A stretch of 64,000 nt of DNA from an uncultured Pelagibacteraceae bacterium (GCA_902585415.1 CACIDN010000003.1:50430-114429); one strand, 5' to 3'. Shown: positions 18,262-28,122, counted from the stretch's first letter. Notes: generated by a model not told the origin, from the letters alone. Program-made: numbers and translations.

Positions 18262-19056
18262 ATGACAATTAAATTATTAATAGTTGAAGGAAACTTACAA
18301 GAAGAAAATCAAAATTTTAAAAACGCTGGTATTCAAACACATACAGAAAGCTTAAAAGATAGTCTTGCTTACATTACCAAAGATCTCGATATAGATGTTG
18401 TTAATCCATCTGCTGATCCTAAAATTTTTGAAAATATTAGGAATTTAGAAAAATATGACGGAACAGTATGGGGAGGTAGTAGTTTAAATATTTATAATAA
18501 CACTGAGGAGATTAAAAGACAGATAATGTTTATGAAAGAATGTCAAAAAAAAATAAAAAAGATTTTAGCAATTTGTTGGGGTATGCAAGTTGCTGTAGTT
18601 GCAGCAGGGGGAGAGGTTAAAAAATCATCTAATGGATCTCATATAGGTATTGCTTTTGACATTGAATTAAATCTTAATGGTCAAAGGCATCCTATCTATA
18701 AAGGTAAAAAAAATAAATTTTGTTCACCAGCTTTTAATTTTGATGAAGTGGTTACTTTACCCAAAGATGCAATTTTATTAGCTTCAAATAACATCAATAA
18801 AATTTCAAGCATATCTTTTAATCATGAAAAAAGTGAAATATGGGGAATTCAGTATCATCCAGAGATTAAATACGAAAAAATGATAGAATTAATTAAATTT
18901 AGAAAAGATAGATTAATAAATCAAAGAAAAGCTTTTAAATCATATGATGAAATCGATCATCATATAAGTTTGATAAAAAATGAATTATCAAAATCTGAAA
19001 TAAATCATAGAATGGTAGAGTTAAAAAACTGGCTAGGTAGTATAAATGGAAATTAA
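18262..19056 (+). CDS. Class I glutamine amidotransferase-like protein
   Basis: The 264-residue protein is a stand-alone class I GATase domain. The triad is visible: Cys105 in LAICWGMQ, His199 and Glu201 in GIQYHPEI. No synthetase domain is attached. Related stand-alone proteins include GuaA-type glutaminase domains and gamma-glutamyl peptidases that cleave gamma-glutamyl bonds. Its place between a GpsA-like gene and glutamate-cysteine ligase, which it overlaps by 11 bases, favours a role in gamma-glutamyl metabolism, for example hydrolysis of a gamma-glutamyl thiol. That role is inference. Confidence 0.7.
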   Translation: MTIKLLIVEGNLQEENQNFKNAGIQTHTESLKDSLAYITKDLDIDVVNPSADPKIFENIRNLEKYDGTVWGGSSLNIYNNTEEIKRQIMFMKECQKKIKKILAICWGMQVAVVAAGGEVKKSSNGSHIGIAFDIELNLNGQRHPIYKGKKNKFCSPAFNFDEVVTLPKDAILLASNNINKISSISFNHEKSEIWGIQYHPEIKYEKMIELIKFRKDRLINQRKAFKSYDEIDHHISLIKNELSKSEINHRMVELKNWLGSINGN

Positions 19057-20302
19057 ATCTAAAAGTGACATTATAGATTATTTTGCATCAGGTATTAAGC
19101 AAGATGAACTAATAGGTGTGGAAAACGAACAGTTTTTATTTAACATTAAAACAAACAAAAGAGCCAAATATGAAAATATTAAAAAATTATTACGAATTTT
19201 TATAACTAAATTTGGTTGGCAAGAAATTAAAGAAAATGAGAATTTAATAGGGTTAAGATATAATGGTAAATCAATATCGCTAGAGCCTGGGAATCAAATT
19301 GAATTATCAGGAGACAAATTAAAAAATATTCATGAGGTTTGTGTAGAGTTACATAATTTTCAAAAAGAATTAGACTCAGCTTGTTTTGATACTAATTTAA
19401 CAAATATGGCAACAGGGTACGATCCTGTAACTAAATTAAAGGATGCACCCAATAATCCAAAAGAAAGATATAAAATAATGACAAATGAAATGCCAAAAGA
19501 TGGCGAGCTAAGTTTGAATATGATGTATCAAACATCTGGAACGCAAGTAAATATGGACTATAGCTCTGAAGAAGATTTTAAAAAAAAATTTAAGTTGATG
19601 TGTTACTTAACACCTTTAGCCATTGGTATATTTGCTAATTCAGCTGTATATGAAAACAGAGCAAGTGGTTATTTATCTTACCGTGCAAAAGTCTGGCAAA
19701 ATACAGCAAGAGCAGGTTTACCGAAAATATTTTTAGAAAATATGGATTTTGAAAAATATGCAGATTTTATTGTTAAATTTCCTTTATTATTTATTGAAAA
19801 AAATAACTCTTACCATTATGGGGGCGACCAAACATTCAAAGACTTTATGGAAGGAAATTTACAATCTAACAAATCTATTCCAACTGATAAAGATCTTGGA
19901 CTACATTTAAGTACAATATTTACTGAAGTGAGATTAAAGAAATATTTAGAGGTTAGATCAATAGATGAGTGCGAGTGGGATTGTCATTGCGCAGGACCTG
20001 CATTTTATACTGGTTTAATTTACGGGAATTTAGAGGAGTCATTAGATGTAATAAAAAAATGGGATCAAAGTGAAATTTTAAATGCATATTATGACTCACC
20101 AAAAAAAGGTTTAAATACACTAATAAATAATAGAACCATTTTAGAATGGGGTAAGATTTTTCTAGATATTTCAAAAGATGGTCTAAAAAAAAGAAAATAT
20201 ATCAATAGCAACAATCAAGATGAGACAATTTTTTTAAAAAACGTTGAAAATATACTAAATGAAAAAAAAACTAGAGCTGAAAAGGTATTAGAAAAATTAT
20301 AA
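19046..20302 (+). CDS. gshA: Glutamate-cysteine ligase (GCS2 type)
   Basis: The 418-residue protein resembles the plant/alphaproteobacterial type of glutamate-cysteine ligase. Landmarks are IGVENEQFLF near the start, ISLEPGNQIELSGD, MMYQTSGTQVNMDYSSEEDF and TEVRLKKYLEVRSIDEC. It makes gamma-glutamylcysteine from glutamate, cysteine and ATP, the first step of glutathione synthesis and also the sulfur donor for one class of EgtB. It overlaps the amidotransferase gene by 11 bases and is followed by gshB after two bases, so the three are almost certainly one transcription unit. Confidence 0.88.
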   Translation: MEIKSKSDIIDYFASGIKQDELIGVENEQFLFNIKTNKRAKYENIKKLLRIFITKFGWQEIKENENLIGLRYNGKSISLEPGNQIELSGDKLKNIHEVCVELHNFQKELDSACFDTNLTNMATGYDPVTKLKDAPNNPKERYKIMTNEMPKDGELSLNMMYQTSGTQVNMDYSSEEDFKKKFKLMCYLTPLAIGIFANSAVYENRASGYLSYRAKVWQNTARAGLPKIFLENMDFEKYADFIVKFPLLFIEKNNSYHYGGDQTFKDFMEGNLQSNKSIPTDKDLGLHLSTIFTEVRLKKYLEVRSIDECEWDCHCAGPAFYTGLIYGNLEESLDVIKKWDQSEILNAYYDSPKKGLNTLINNRTILEWGKIFLDISKDGLKKRKYINSNNQDETIFLKNVENILNEKKTRAEKVLEKL

Positions 20303-20304
20303 AT

Positions 20305-21240
20305 ATGGCTGAAAAAATATTAGCAATTCAAGGTAACTCTATTAAAAATCTCAACATTATCACAGACACAACGTATCTTTTAGCTCTAGAGGCACAAAGG
20401 AGAAATTATAAGATTTACTGGTATGAGACAAAAGATATAAATTTTATAAATTCAAAATTGATTGCTGACGTTTGTCATATTAAGTTTTTAGAAAATAATG
20501 AAAATTACTTTAAAATTATATCAAAAAAAAAGTTTGAATTAAAAAAATCAAAAGTTATATTTATCAGGCAAAATCCACCTTTCAACATGGATTATGTAAC
20601 TTCTACTTTATTCCTAGACACTATAAAAAATAGCGTAAAGATAGTTAATGACCCGACTGCTATCAGAAATATATCTGAAAAATTATTTTCAATTAATTTT
20701 AAAAAACATATGCCACCAACAATTTTTACTAAAAATTTAGATGAGATTAAAAAATTTTTAAAAATTAACAAAAAAATTGTATTAAAGCCTATACATGGGT
20801 ATGCAGGAAAAGACATAATTTATATCAGCGGCATAACAAATATTAAAAAAATTAGACAATATTTAAAAAAAATTGGTCATGTTATGGCCCAAAAATATTT
20901 ACCAGGAATTAAATATGGTGATAAAAGAGTTTTTATAATTAACGGCAAGATTAAAGGTGCAATAAGCCGTGTACCTTCCTTTAATTCAATTTTATCAAAT
21001 TTATCCCAAGGGGGCAAAGCTGTAAAAACTACTCTTAGCCATAAAGAGATTAATGTTTCAAATCATGTAGCTAAAGTCTTAAAAAAAAATGGAATATTTT
21101 TTGCAGGTATAGATCTAGTTTCTGGTTATCTAATTGGTGATATAAATGTAACATCACCAACAGGGCTTCCTCAATTTAAAGAATTAACGGGAGTAAATCT
21201 TGCAAAAAATTATTGGGACGAGCTAGAAAAATTAAAATAA
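20305..21240 (+). CDS. gshB: Glutathione synthetase
   Basis: The 311-residue protein is an ATP-grasp ligase. Typical GshB segments are [58 protein letters not shown] and the C-terminal [19 protein letters not shown]. It joins glycine to gamma-glutamylcysteine. The start at 20305 is two bases after the gshA stop. Its 3' end overlaps the convergent fhs gene by 9 bases. Confidence 0.93.
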   Translation: MAEKILAIQGNSIKNLNIITDTTYLLALEAQRRNYKIYWYETKDINFINSKLIADVCHIKFLENNENYFKIISKKKFELKKSKVIFIRQNPPFNMDYVTSTLFLDTIKNSVKIVNDPTAIRNISEKLFSINFKKHMPPTIFTKNLDEIKKFLKINKKIVLKPIHGYAGKDIIYISGITNIKKIRQYLKKIGHVMAQKYLPGIKYGDKRVFIINGKIKGAISRVPSFNSILSNLSQGGKAVKTTLSHKEINVSNHVAKVLKKNGIFFAGIDLVSGYLIGDINVTSPTGLPQFKELTGVNLAKNYWDELEKLK

Positions 21241-22920
21241 ACCTTCTACCTGGCCTTTTTTATTTAATTTAATTTTGTCTGCAGCAGGAATTTTGGGCAA
21301 CCCTGGCATAGTCATTATAGATCCACATATCACAACAATAAATTCTGCTCCAGAGGATAATCTTACGTCTCTAATTGGTATTTCATGATTTGTTGGTGCA
21401 CCTTTTAATTTTGGATCAGTAGAAAAACTATATTGAGTTTTTGCTACACAAACTGGAAAATTTTTGAACCCATTATTTTCAAAGATCTTTAATTTTTGTT
21501 TAATCTCATCAGTTGTTGTAATATTATTAGCTCTATATATTTCTTTTGCAATAATCTCAATTTTTTCCCATAAACTTTTATTATCGTTATACAAGAGTTT
21601 AAATTTTTGATTTTTTGAATTATTACAAACACGTACAACTTTTTTTGCTAAATCAACTGTTCCTGCTCCACCTTCTGCCCAGTGTTTACAATTACTAACT
21701 TCAACATTTAAATTTTTACAAAAATTTACTATTGTTTGAATTTCTTTTTTAGTATCTAAAACAAAATGATTAATCGCAACTATTGGATTTATACCAAATT
21801 TTTTAATATTGTCTATATGCCTGTCTAAATTTAATAATCCTTCTTTTAAAGCATCAATGTTCTCAGTTTTTAAATTTTCTTTTTCCACACCACCATGCAT
21901 TTTTAAAGCGCGAACTGTAGCAACTATAACAACACAACTTGGTTTTATATTTGCTTTTCTACATTTAATATCCAAAAATTTTTCAGCGCCAAGGTCAGCA
22001 CCAAAACCTGCCTCTGTCACTACGTATTTAGATAACTTTAAAGCTGTCTTAGTTGCTATCACTGAATTACACCCGTGAGCAATGTTAGCGAATGGCCCTC
22101 CATGAATTATAGCTGGATTATGCTCTAGGCTTTGAGCAATATTAGGTCTAATCGCTTCTTTAAGAAGCACTGTCATTGGACCTTGAGCATTCAAGTTTTT
22201 TGCATATACAGGTTTATTATTTTTATCATAAGCAATTGTAATGTTTCCAATTCTTTTTTCTAAATCAGACAAATCATTAGATAAACAGAAAATTGCCATC
22301 ACTTCAGATGCTACAGTAATATCAAAACCTTCTTCTCTAGCAAAATCCTTTGCTACTCCTTTAGTATTTATATTTATAAATCTTAAAGCCCGATCGTTCA
22401 TATCTACAACTCTTTTCCAAACAATTTTTTTTTCATCAATGTTAAGCTTATTTCCCCAATAAATATGATTATCGATTAAAGCTGACAGAAGGTTATGAGC
22501 AGATGTAATGGCATGAAAGTCACCAGTGAAGTGAAGATTTATTTGTTCCATAGGAACTACCTGTGCATTACCACCTCCAGCCGCTCCTCCCTTCATTCCA
22601 AAAGATGGTCCCAAACTAGGCTCTCTCAAACAAACAATTGATTTTTTTCCAATTTTATTTAATCCGTCATTTAGACCAACAGATGTTGTGGTTTTACCTT
22701 CTCCAGCTGGGGTTGGAGTGATTGCTGTGACAAGAATCAGATGGCCATCCTTTTTCTTTTTAAGTTTGTTTAAGAATTCAAAATTAATCTTTGCTATGTG
22801 TCTTCCCATGGGACTAAACGCTTTTGGGTTGTCGGGAACATTTATTTTTTTTAAAATTTTAGAGATGGGTTTTAGTTTACAAGCTCTTGCAATCTCTATA
22901 TCAGATTTAAATTTTTTCAT
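21232..22920 (-). CDS. fhs: Formate-tetrahydrofolate ligase
   Basis: The 562-residue protein is full length for Fhs. It carries the P-loop-like [35 protein letters not shown], and the C-terminal [29 protein letters not shown] ending, seen here in pieces. It makes 10-formyl-THF from formate, THF and ATP, or runs in reverse to conserve ATP when methyl groups are oxidised. In this window it belongs with the dimethylglycine dehydrogenase and the GcvT-like methyltransferase as the exit of the one-carbon pool. It stands alone on the minus strand. Confidence 0.97.
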   Translation of the reverse strand: MKKFKSDIEIARACKLKPISKILKKINVPDNPKAFSPMGRHIAKINFEFLNKLKKKKDGHLILVTAITPTPAGEGKTTTSVGLNDGLNKIGKKSIVCLREPSLGPSFGMKGGAAGGGNAQVVPMEQINLHFTGDFHAITSAHNLLSALIDNHIYWGNKLNIDEKKIVWKRVVDMNDRALRFININTKGVAKDFAREEGFDITVASEVMAIFCLSNDLSDLEKRIGNITIAYDKNNKPVYAKNLNAQGPMTVLLKEAIRPNIAQSLEHNPAIIHGGPFANIAHGCNSVIATKTALKLSKYVVTEAGFGADLGAEKFLDIKCRKANIKPSCVVIVATVRALKMHGGVEKENLKTENIDALKEGLLNLDRHIDNIKKFGINPIVAINHFVLDTKKEIQTIVNFCKNLNVEVSNCKHWAEGGAGTVDLAKKVVRVCNNSKNQKFKLLYNDNKSLWEKIEIIAKEIYRANNITTTDEIKQKLKIFENNGFKNFPVCVAKTQYSFSTDPKLKGAPTNHEIPIRDVRLSSGAEFIVVICGSIMTMPGLPKIPAADKIKLNKKGQVEGLF

Positions 22921-23014
22921 TAGTAAGGTTTTTAAGGGTGTTTATACTTTATTCATCTACTTTAAAAGAAATATTTATAATGGACATTTAATTACATAAT
23001 TCATATCTTAAGTG

Positions 23015-24124
23015 ATGAAAAAAAATTTTCGTTTTTTTGATAATAGACAAAAATATCTACTTTTTGTTACCACCACTAATGAAAAAAATAAAATTGCCGA
23101 TGCTTTAAAGCCAATTGTAAAAAATTTAAAACCTAAAAGCCCTGCATTAAAAGTTTTCGATGCTGGTATGGGAGATGGATCTTTGCTTATGAATGTGATG
23201 AGACAATGTCATCAAAAAATGCCCAATATACCTTTATTAGTTTCTACAAAAGAAATTAGCATGGAAGATGTAAGGCTTGGCTTAGAAAAACTCCCAGACA
23301 GATTTGCAGAACATAAAAATACTGTTTTTGTAATATCTAACTTAAATTACATAGAGTCTACGTCTTTAAAATCGAGAAATATTAAAAAACAAAAAAAAAT
23401 GAATTGGAAAGTTGTAAAACTTAAAGGAAATTCATCTTTAGATTTTTCAAATCAATTAAGAAAACTAAATCAAGAATTTCTAGCAAAAAAATGGCAAGTT
23501 GAAACAAACTCTAGAACTGGCACATCAACTTATAAAGAAGCGTCTGTTATAGTAATCTACAGAAAAGATCAAGAATTTGTACTTAAAAATGTAATTCCAC
23601 AAAAAAATAATGGCAAAACTGATTATGATCTAATTATTGCATCACAACCATATCGATCTAGAGTTTCTGCTGAAAAAAAAGTAAAGTATGTGATAGATCC
23701 GATGTTAAAATCTTTAGCTAAAAAAGGAAAATTAGTTGTAGTGCATGCATGCGGTGGAGATCCAGGTAATAAGATAATTAAAAAGTTGTGGCCAAAAGAA
23801 AATCCATTTCCTTACTTATATTCATCAATTGAAAAATATATAAAATCTAATTCAGAAAAATCATTTTTAAAAACTTTGAAATTTCATAAAGTAAAAAAAA
23901 TTAGTTATGTCTTAAGAGCTCTTCCAAATGAAATAAAAGGTGGTATTGCTACTTCTTTGATTTTTTCAGCTTGGAATGCCGCAGTTTACGTTAATCAAAT
24001 GACCGATGAACAAATTTTTAAAGTACAAAGATCAAAAAATTACCAAAAAGTAGTTCAACAAGTAGTTAATAAATATAAGGGCTTATATTTTAAAAATGAA
24101 CTATTCGTCATAGAAAAAAAATAA
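23015..24124 (+). CDS. Putative SAM-dependent methyltransferase-like protein
   Basis: An ATG at 23015 directly follows an in-frame GTG at 23012; I chose the ATG. The 369-residue product contains KVFDAGMGDGSLLMNVM at about 50-66, a glycine-rich loop resembling motif I of class I methyltransferases, and DYDLIIASQPYRSRVSAEKK, resembling motif IV and the region after it. The C-terminal half has an unusual AACGG-like VVVHACGGDPGNK. There is no signal peptide or membrane segment. I do not recognise a named family, and the substrate cannot be inferred from neighbours, which are fhs (divergent) and a GNAT gene (convergent). Confidence 0.5.
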   Translation: MKKNFRFFDNRQKYLLFVTTTNEKNKIADALKPIVKNLKPKSPALKVFDAGMGDGSLLMNVMRQCHQKMPNIPLLVSTKEISMEDVRLGLEKLPDRFAEHKNTVFVISNLNYIESTSLKSRNIKKQKKMNWKVVKLKGNSSLDFSNQLRKLNQEFLAKKWQVETNSRTGTSTYKEASVIVIYRKDQEFVLKNVIPQKNNGKTDYDLIIASQPYRSRVSAEKKVKYVIDPMLKSLAKKGKLVVVHACGGDPGNKIIKKLWPKENPFPYLYSSIEKYIKSNSEKSFLKTLKFHKVKKISYVLRALPNEIKGGIATSLIFSAWNAAVYVNQMTDEQIFKVQRSKNYQKVVQQVVNKYKGLYFKNELFVIEKK

Positions 24125-24135
24125 TCAATTACCTT

Positions 24136-24591
24136 TTAAAGTTTTAGAGACATGTAACATGAGTTCGGGTCGTCTACATAATGACCAAAAGGCTTGCATT
24201 CTTTAAAACCTGAATTTTTAAATAACTTACGTGCTGGTAGAAAAAATTTACCTGATCCTGTTTCGACACTAATTTTTTTAATGTTTAATTTTCGAGATTT
24301 TTCAATAAGAACTTTAATAATTTTTTTTCCATAACCTTTTTTTTTAAAAGAGTCGGCAACACGAATTGATTTGAGCTCGCCATGCTTAGGATCTAAAAAT
24401 TTTAAAGCTCCACAACCGATTAATTTATCATTTTCATATATACTCCAAAATTTAATACTTTTGTCTTGCAAACCTTCAATATCTAGCACATGAGTACTTC
24501 CCTCAGACGAAACTGATCTTAACTCTATAAAATGTTTTTTTAAAAGTCGATTAACTTCGAGATTATCAAAATTACCTTCAATAGTTTTCAT
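24136..24591 (-). CDS. GNAT-family N-acetyltransferase
   Basis: The 151-residue protein is a single GNAT domain. The acetyl-CoA loop is SIRVADSFKKKGYGKKIIKVL, cited in two parts: VADSFKKKGYG and KKIIKVLIEKS; it follows GCGALKFLD and precedes KKISVETG and LFKNSGFKEC. The family moves an acetyl group from acetyl-CoA to an amine; the substrate is unknown. It lies 45 bases downstream of the metallo-beta-lactamase-fold gene on the same strand. Confidence 0.88.
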   Translation of the reverse strand: MKTIEGNFDNLEVNRLLKKHFIELRSVSSEGSTHVLDIEGLQDKSIKFWSIYENDKLIGCGALKFLDPKHGELKSIRVADSFKKKGYGKKIIKVLIEKSRKLNIKKISVETGSGKFFLPARKLFKNSGFKECKPFGHYVDDPNSCYMSLKL

Positions 24592-24636
24592 ATTATTTGA
24601 ATATCTATATTGAATATCTAATTTATCAAATAAAAA

Positions 24637-25623
24637 CTAATCTAATATTTCTTGCAAAGTTCTTATTTCTCCAATTTTAAAAATTATTGCATCCTTTTTT
24701 TGAAAACCATAATTTTCCGCATTATTTTTAAAACGAACAGGAGGCTCCATAATCGGTTCTAAAGAAAGCACAAAAGTACCCCAATGAGTTCCTATTACTT
24801 TTCTGCTTTTAAGATCTTTTGCAACTTGTAAAGCCTCCTCTGGATTAGTATGGTAAATAGATTTCTCAAACATCGGTCTAAAATCATATGCGCCTATATT
24901 AATCATTGTAAGATCAACTGGACCAAATTTTTGACCAAGTTTTTTATATATTTGTCCATATCCAGTATCACATGCAAATAGTATTTTTTTATTTTTATAT
25001 TTTATTAAAAAATTCCCCCAAAGTGTTTTATTAGTATCTGTCAAACTTCTTTTTGACCAATGAACAGCTGGTAACAAGGTTATTTTTAAATCTTTTATTT
25101 CAATTGTTTGATACCAATCGAGTTCATTAACTTTTTTATAATTGTATTTAGTAAAATACTTGCCCAAGTTAAGAGGCACAATAACATCTGCATTTTTATA
25201 AGGAAATTTTCTAATTGTTGCCATATCTTGATGGTCATAGTGGTTATGCGTTAGTAAAAATAAATCCACTTTAGGGATTTCTTTTAAATTTAAAGCTGGA
25301 TCAACATATCTTTTGGGACCAAATATTAGTGGTCCTGCGTTTTTAGAAAAAACTGGATCAGTAATCATAATTGTATTTCCAAGTTTTATTAAAAAAGTAG
25401 CATGACCAATCCATCCAATGTAATCCTGATTTTTATATAATTCTAAATTTTTTAAAACCTCATTTTTATTTAACACATGGTTTTCTGGTATGGTCATATC
25501 TATTTTCTTTTTTTCTTTGTTAAACGTACTCCAAGACCATTTTACTTTTCCAGAATGTTTTGGTGAGCCCTCAGGATTTTTAAATGTTCCATCGGTTTGA
25601 TGATGCAAAGGTTTATTTTCCAT
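24637..25623 (-). CDS. MBL-fold metallohydrolase, NAPE-PLD/UlaG-like
   Basis: The 328-residue protein has the metallo-beta-lactamase zinc motif LLTHNHYDHQDM. Further ligands are PAVHWSKRSL, ACDTGYG and the late ACHHWG-equivalent VIGTHWGTFVLS. The N-terminal region with FKNPEGSPKH and WIGHATFLIKLG matches the N-acyl-phosphatidylethanolamine phospholipase D-like group. In bacteria these enzymes hydrolyse phosphodiesters or lactones, and the real substrate here is unknown. No signal peptide is evident. It is followed by a GNAT gene and preceded by purK on the same strand. Confidence 0.85.
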   Translation of the reverse strand: MENKPLHHQTDGTFKNPEGSPKHSGKVKWSWSTFNKEKKKIDMTIPENHVLNKNEVLKNLELYKNQDYIGWIGHATFLIKLGNTIMITDPVFSKNAGPLIFGPKRYVDPALNLKEIPKVDLFLLTHNHYDHQDMATIRKFPYKNADVIVPLNLGKYFTKYNYKKVNELDWYQTIEIKDLKITLLPAVHWSKRSLTDTNKTLWGNFLIKYKNKKILFACDTGYGQIYKKLGQKFGPVDLTMINIGAYDFRPMFEKSIYHTNPEEALQVAKDLKSRKVIGTHWGTFVLSLEPIMEPPVRFKNNAENYGFQKKDAIIFKIGEIRTLQEILD

Positions 25624-25671
25624 AACAATAATTATTGTAAAAATAATTAGAAAAAAAAAATAAAAAATTTT

Positions 25672-26721
25672 TCATTTATTTTCAATTACGGTTAAGTGTC
25701 CCATTTTCCTTTTAGGTTTAATTTGTTTTTTTGAATAATCAAAAAAAAATTCTTTTTCACTATATTTTTTATTTCTGTAAATATTTATTTCATCACCAAT
25801 AATATTTATCATTTTTGCATTGCATATTTTTTCTAGTTTTATTTTTTCTAATCCACAAACAGCCCTGATATGATTTTCAAATTGACTAATATTATAGGTA
25901 TTTATCGTCAAATGACCTGAATTATGAACTCTTGGTGCAATCTCATTCACATATAAATTTTGCTCTTTATCTATAAAAAATTCAACACATAAAGTTCCAA
26001 CATACTGAAGCTTCTCAGAAATAAGTTTAGCCCATTCTTGAGATTTTTTAAAATGAGATAGTTCAATTTTAGCTGGTATAGTAGAATGTTTTAAAATTTG
26101 TTCCTCATGTAAGTTTTCTATGGGTTCATAAATTTCGTATTTATCTTTTGAAAATCTTGTAATTACGACAGAAATTTCTTTTTCTAAATTTACTAACTTT
26201 TCTAATATGAATTCTCTGTCAAAGCTAACCCTATGATTATCTAAATCATCTAAATTTTTTAATTTATATTGACCCTTACCGTCGTATCCAAGTGTACAAG
26301 TTTTTAATATTCCAGGTAATAAATCTTTATTTTTTCTTATATCATCTTCATTAATAATTTTTTCAAATTTTGTAGTTCTTATATTATTTTTAATTAAAAA
26401 TTTTTTTTCTGAGTATCTGTGTTGAACAATTTTATTAACTTCTGGGTGGGGATTTACTTTTTTAACTTTGTCTAATTTTGACAAAACATTATAAGGTATA
26501 TTTTCAAACTCATAAGTTATTTTATCTACTTTTGAAGTAAATTTTTTTAAATTTTCCTCATTGTCATATTTAGAATAAATAAAATGATTTGCAAAATGTT
26601 TTGCCGGCGCGTCTATATCATCACTAATTACCACTGTATTTATATTTATATTTTTTGCTGCCGCGCAAAGTAAAGATCCGAGTTGACCCCCACCAATTAT
26701 ACCTAGAGAAATCTTAGTCAT
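25672..26721 (-). CDS. purK: 5-(carboxyamino)imidazole ribonucleotide synthase
   Basis: The 349-residue ATP-grasp protein starts LGIIGGGQLGSLLCAAAK, the standard PurK N-terminus. It continues with TYEFENIPY, TLGYDGKGQYK, LEKEISVVITR and VNEIAPRVHNSGH. It carboxylates aminoimidazole ribonucleotide using bicarbonate and ATP in purine synthesis. It lies one base after purE on the same strand, the usual purEK order. Confidence 0.95.
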   Translation of the reverse strand: MTKISLGIIGGGQLGSLLCAAAKNININTVVISDDIDAPAKHFANHFIYSKYDNEENLKKFTSKVDKITYEFENIPYNVLSKLDKVKKVNPHPEVNKIVQHRYSEKKFLIKNNIRTTKFEKIINEDDIRKNKDLLPGILKTCTLGYDGKGQYKLKNLDDLDNHRVSFDREFILEKLVNLEKEISVVITRFSKDKYEIYEPIENLHEEQILKHSTIPAKIELSHFKKSQEWAKLISEKLQYVGTLCVEFFIDKEQNLYVNEIAPRVHNSGHLTINTYNISQFENHIRAVCGLEKIKLEKICNAKMINIIGDEINIYRNKKYSEKEFFFDYSKKQIKPKRKMGHLTVIENK

Positions 26722-26722
26722 T

Positions 26723-27214
26723 CTATTTAGGTTTTATTTTTACTGATTTTGATTGTTTCAATCTAAACTTTAATAATGAATTTTTAACTTTTTTGTTTTG
26801 AAGTCCAATAATTGATGCAGCATAAAGTCCAGCATTTATTGCGCCATCTTTACCAATTGCAACTGTACCAACAGGGATACCTTTTGGCATCTGAACAATT
26901 GATAAAAGACTATCTATACCTTTTAATTTTTTAGACTCAATGGGTACCCCAATAACTGGAATGTTAGTCAAAGATGCAACCATACCAGGAAGATGTGCCG
27001 AACCACCAGCTCCCGCAATAATTACAGAATAATTATTTTTTTCTGCATTTTTAGCAAATTCAAACATTCTTTTTGGAGTTCTGTGTGCTGAAACTATCTT
27101 AACATCGCATTTTATACTAAAACCTTGAAGTACTTTTTTTGAATACCTCATAGTGGAGTAGTCTGATTGACTACCCATTATAATTGCTACTTTAATAATT
27201 TTTTTATTATTCAT
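26723..27214 (-). CDS. purE: 5-(carboxyamino)imidazole ribonucleotide mutase
   Basis: The 163-residue protein has the PurE signatures VAIIMGSQSDYSTM, VSAHRTPKRM, IIAGAGGSAHLPGM and GVPIESKKLKG. It moves the carboxylate of N5-CAIR to C4, the step after PurK. It is the first gene of the minus-strand purEK pair, with a gap of about 77 bases to the divergent small ORF at 27292. Confidence 0.97.
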   Translation of the reverse strand: MNNKKIIKVAIIMGSQSDYSTMRYSKKVLQGFSIKCDVKIVSAHRTPKRMFEFAKNAEKNNYSVIIAGAGGSAHLPGMVASLTNIPVIGVPIESKKLKGIDSLLSIVQMPKGIPVGTVAIGKDGAINAGLYAASIIGLQNKKVKNSLLKFRLKQSKSVKIKPK

Positions 27215-27291
27215 TTAAAATTAATATCAAATAATTATTTACTAATATATAATGAATATTACAAAATTCAAAATCTAGGATTTAATAATTT

Positions 27292-27450
27292 ATGATAAAT
27301 AAAAACATTGAAAATTATCCTGAATTAAAATTAGATGATTTATGCGAGGAATGTCAAAAAAACGACGAGAGTGTAATTCATAACTTATTACTTACTGGAT
27401 TTAAAATTTGCAAATCTTGTAGAGTTTCCAAAACAATATTTCCAATTTAA
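27292..27450 (+). CDS. 52-residue zinc-ribbon-like small protein
   Basis: This short ORF starts with ATG at 27292 and encodes 52 residues. Two CxxC pairs, CEEC at about 18-21 and CKSC at about 40-43, are spaced like a small zinc ribbon. It fills the gap between the divergent purE gene and the convergent Yip1 gene, overlapping the latter by 4 bases. In a genome this dense, an open frame of this length with two clean CxxC pairs is likely a gene. No function can be assigned. Confidence 0.6.
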   Translation: MINKNIENYPELKLDDLCEECQKNDESVIHNLLLTGFKICKSCRVSKTIFPI

Positions 27451-27992
27451 GTCACATTACTTATTGGCAGTGTATCCATTTTACTCATCACAAAAGACAC
27501 TGATAATATGGCTAAAATTAAAAAAGATAAAAATATAATCCCAAAAGATTTAAGATTAGATTTTAATTGTAACACTTCCCTAGTAGAAATTATAAGAGAT
27601 GCAAAAATCCATAGTTGAGTAAGAAATATAATTGGCATTACCATGGTGGGTGTAATAGCAAAAAATCTCAATAGACCAGGGGCATGAGCAAAACCAACTG
27701 CTATTAGTATTTTTTTAAATGGAACTTTTGTATCTTTGTCAGGAAAAAGTTTAACTCCAATAACATATATAAATATGGCCCAAACGAACCACGTAAAAAT
27801 AGCAGTTATCGCAGATAATCCAATTGATGTTTTATAAAATGTATTTGCGGCTATGGCTCCGGCAACTCCATCTAAAACCATAACAAGGGCTGCAAAATAT
27901 ATAGCTGACTCACCGAAACTCTTACTCTCCCTGTAAAGATTTTTATCGAGCTTGATTGATCTAAATACGATACTTAAAAATTGTGCAAACAT
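27447..27992 (-). CDS. Yip1-domain membrane protein
   Basis: The 181-residue protein has about five hydrophobic segments, at roughly residues 30-50, 58-80, 92-110, 114-134 and 146-168. The pattern, including VGFAHAPGLLRFFAI, matches the bacterial Yip1 domain family. Family members are integral membrane proteins of unclear role in bacteria. Its start codon overlaps the stop codon of a 33-residue membrane ORF (TAATG), which suggests translational coupling. Confidence 0.75.
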   Translation of the reverse strand: MFAQFLSIVFRSIKLDKNLYRESKSFGESAIYFAALVMVLDGVAGAIAANTFYKTSIGLSAITAIFTWFVWAIFIYVIGVKLFPDKDTKVPFKKILIAVGFAHAPGLLRFFAITPTMVMPIIFLTQLWIFASLIISTREVLQLKSNLKSFGIIFLSFLILAILSVSFVMSKMDTLPISNVT

Positions 27993-28093
27993 TACTTTTT
28001 ATTTTTTTTTTCAATTAGTGAAACTATTAAAGGAAATATTAACAAAATAATAGCAATAATAATAATTGCAATTATTACGACAATTTTTGTCAT
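27992..28093 (-). CDS. 33-residue single-span membrane protein
   Basis: This short frame reads from the ATG at 28093 and ends in a TAA that shares a base with the start codon of the Yip1 gene. The product is one hydrophobic helix, rich in isoleucine from about residue 4 to 27, followed by a lysine-rich tail EKKNKK. It could be a small membrane partner of the Yip1 protein, or a leader that couples its translation. The composition is biased, so part of the openness may be chance. Confidence 0.45.
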   Translation of the reverse strand: MTKIVVIIAIIIIAIILLIFPLIVSLIEKKNKK

Positions 28094-28122
28094 TTAAAAA
28101 TCAAATAACAACTTTTATTAAT

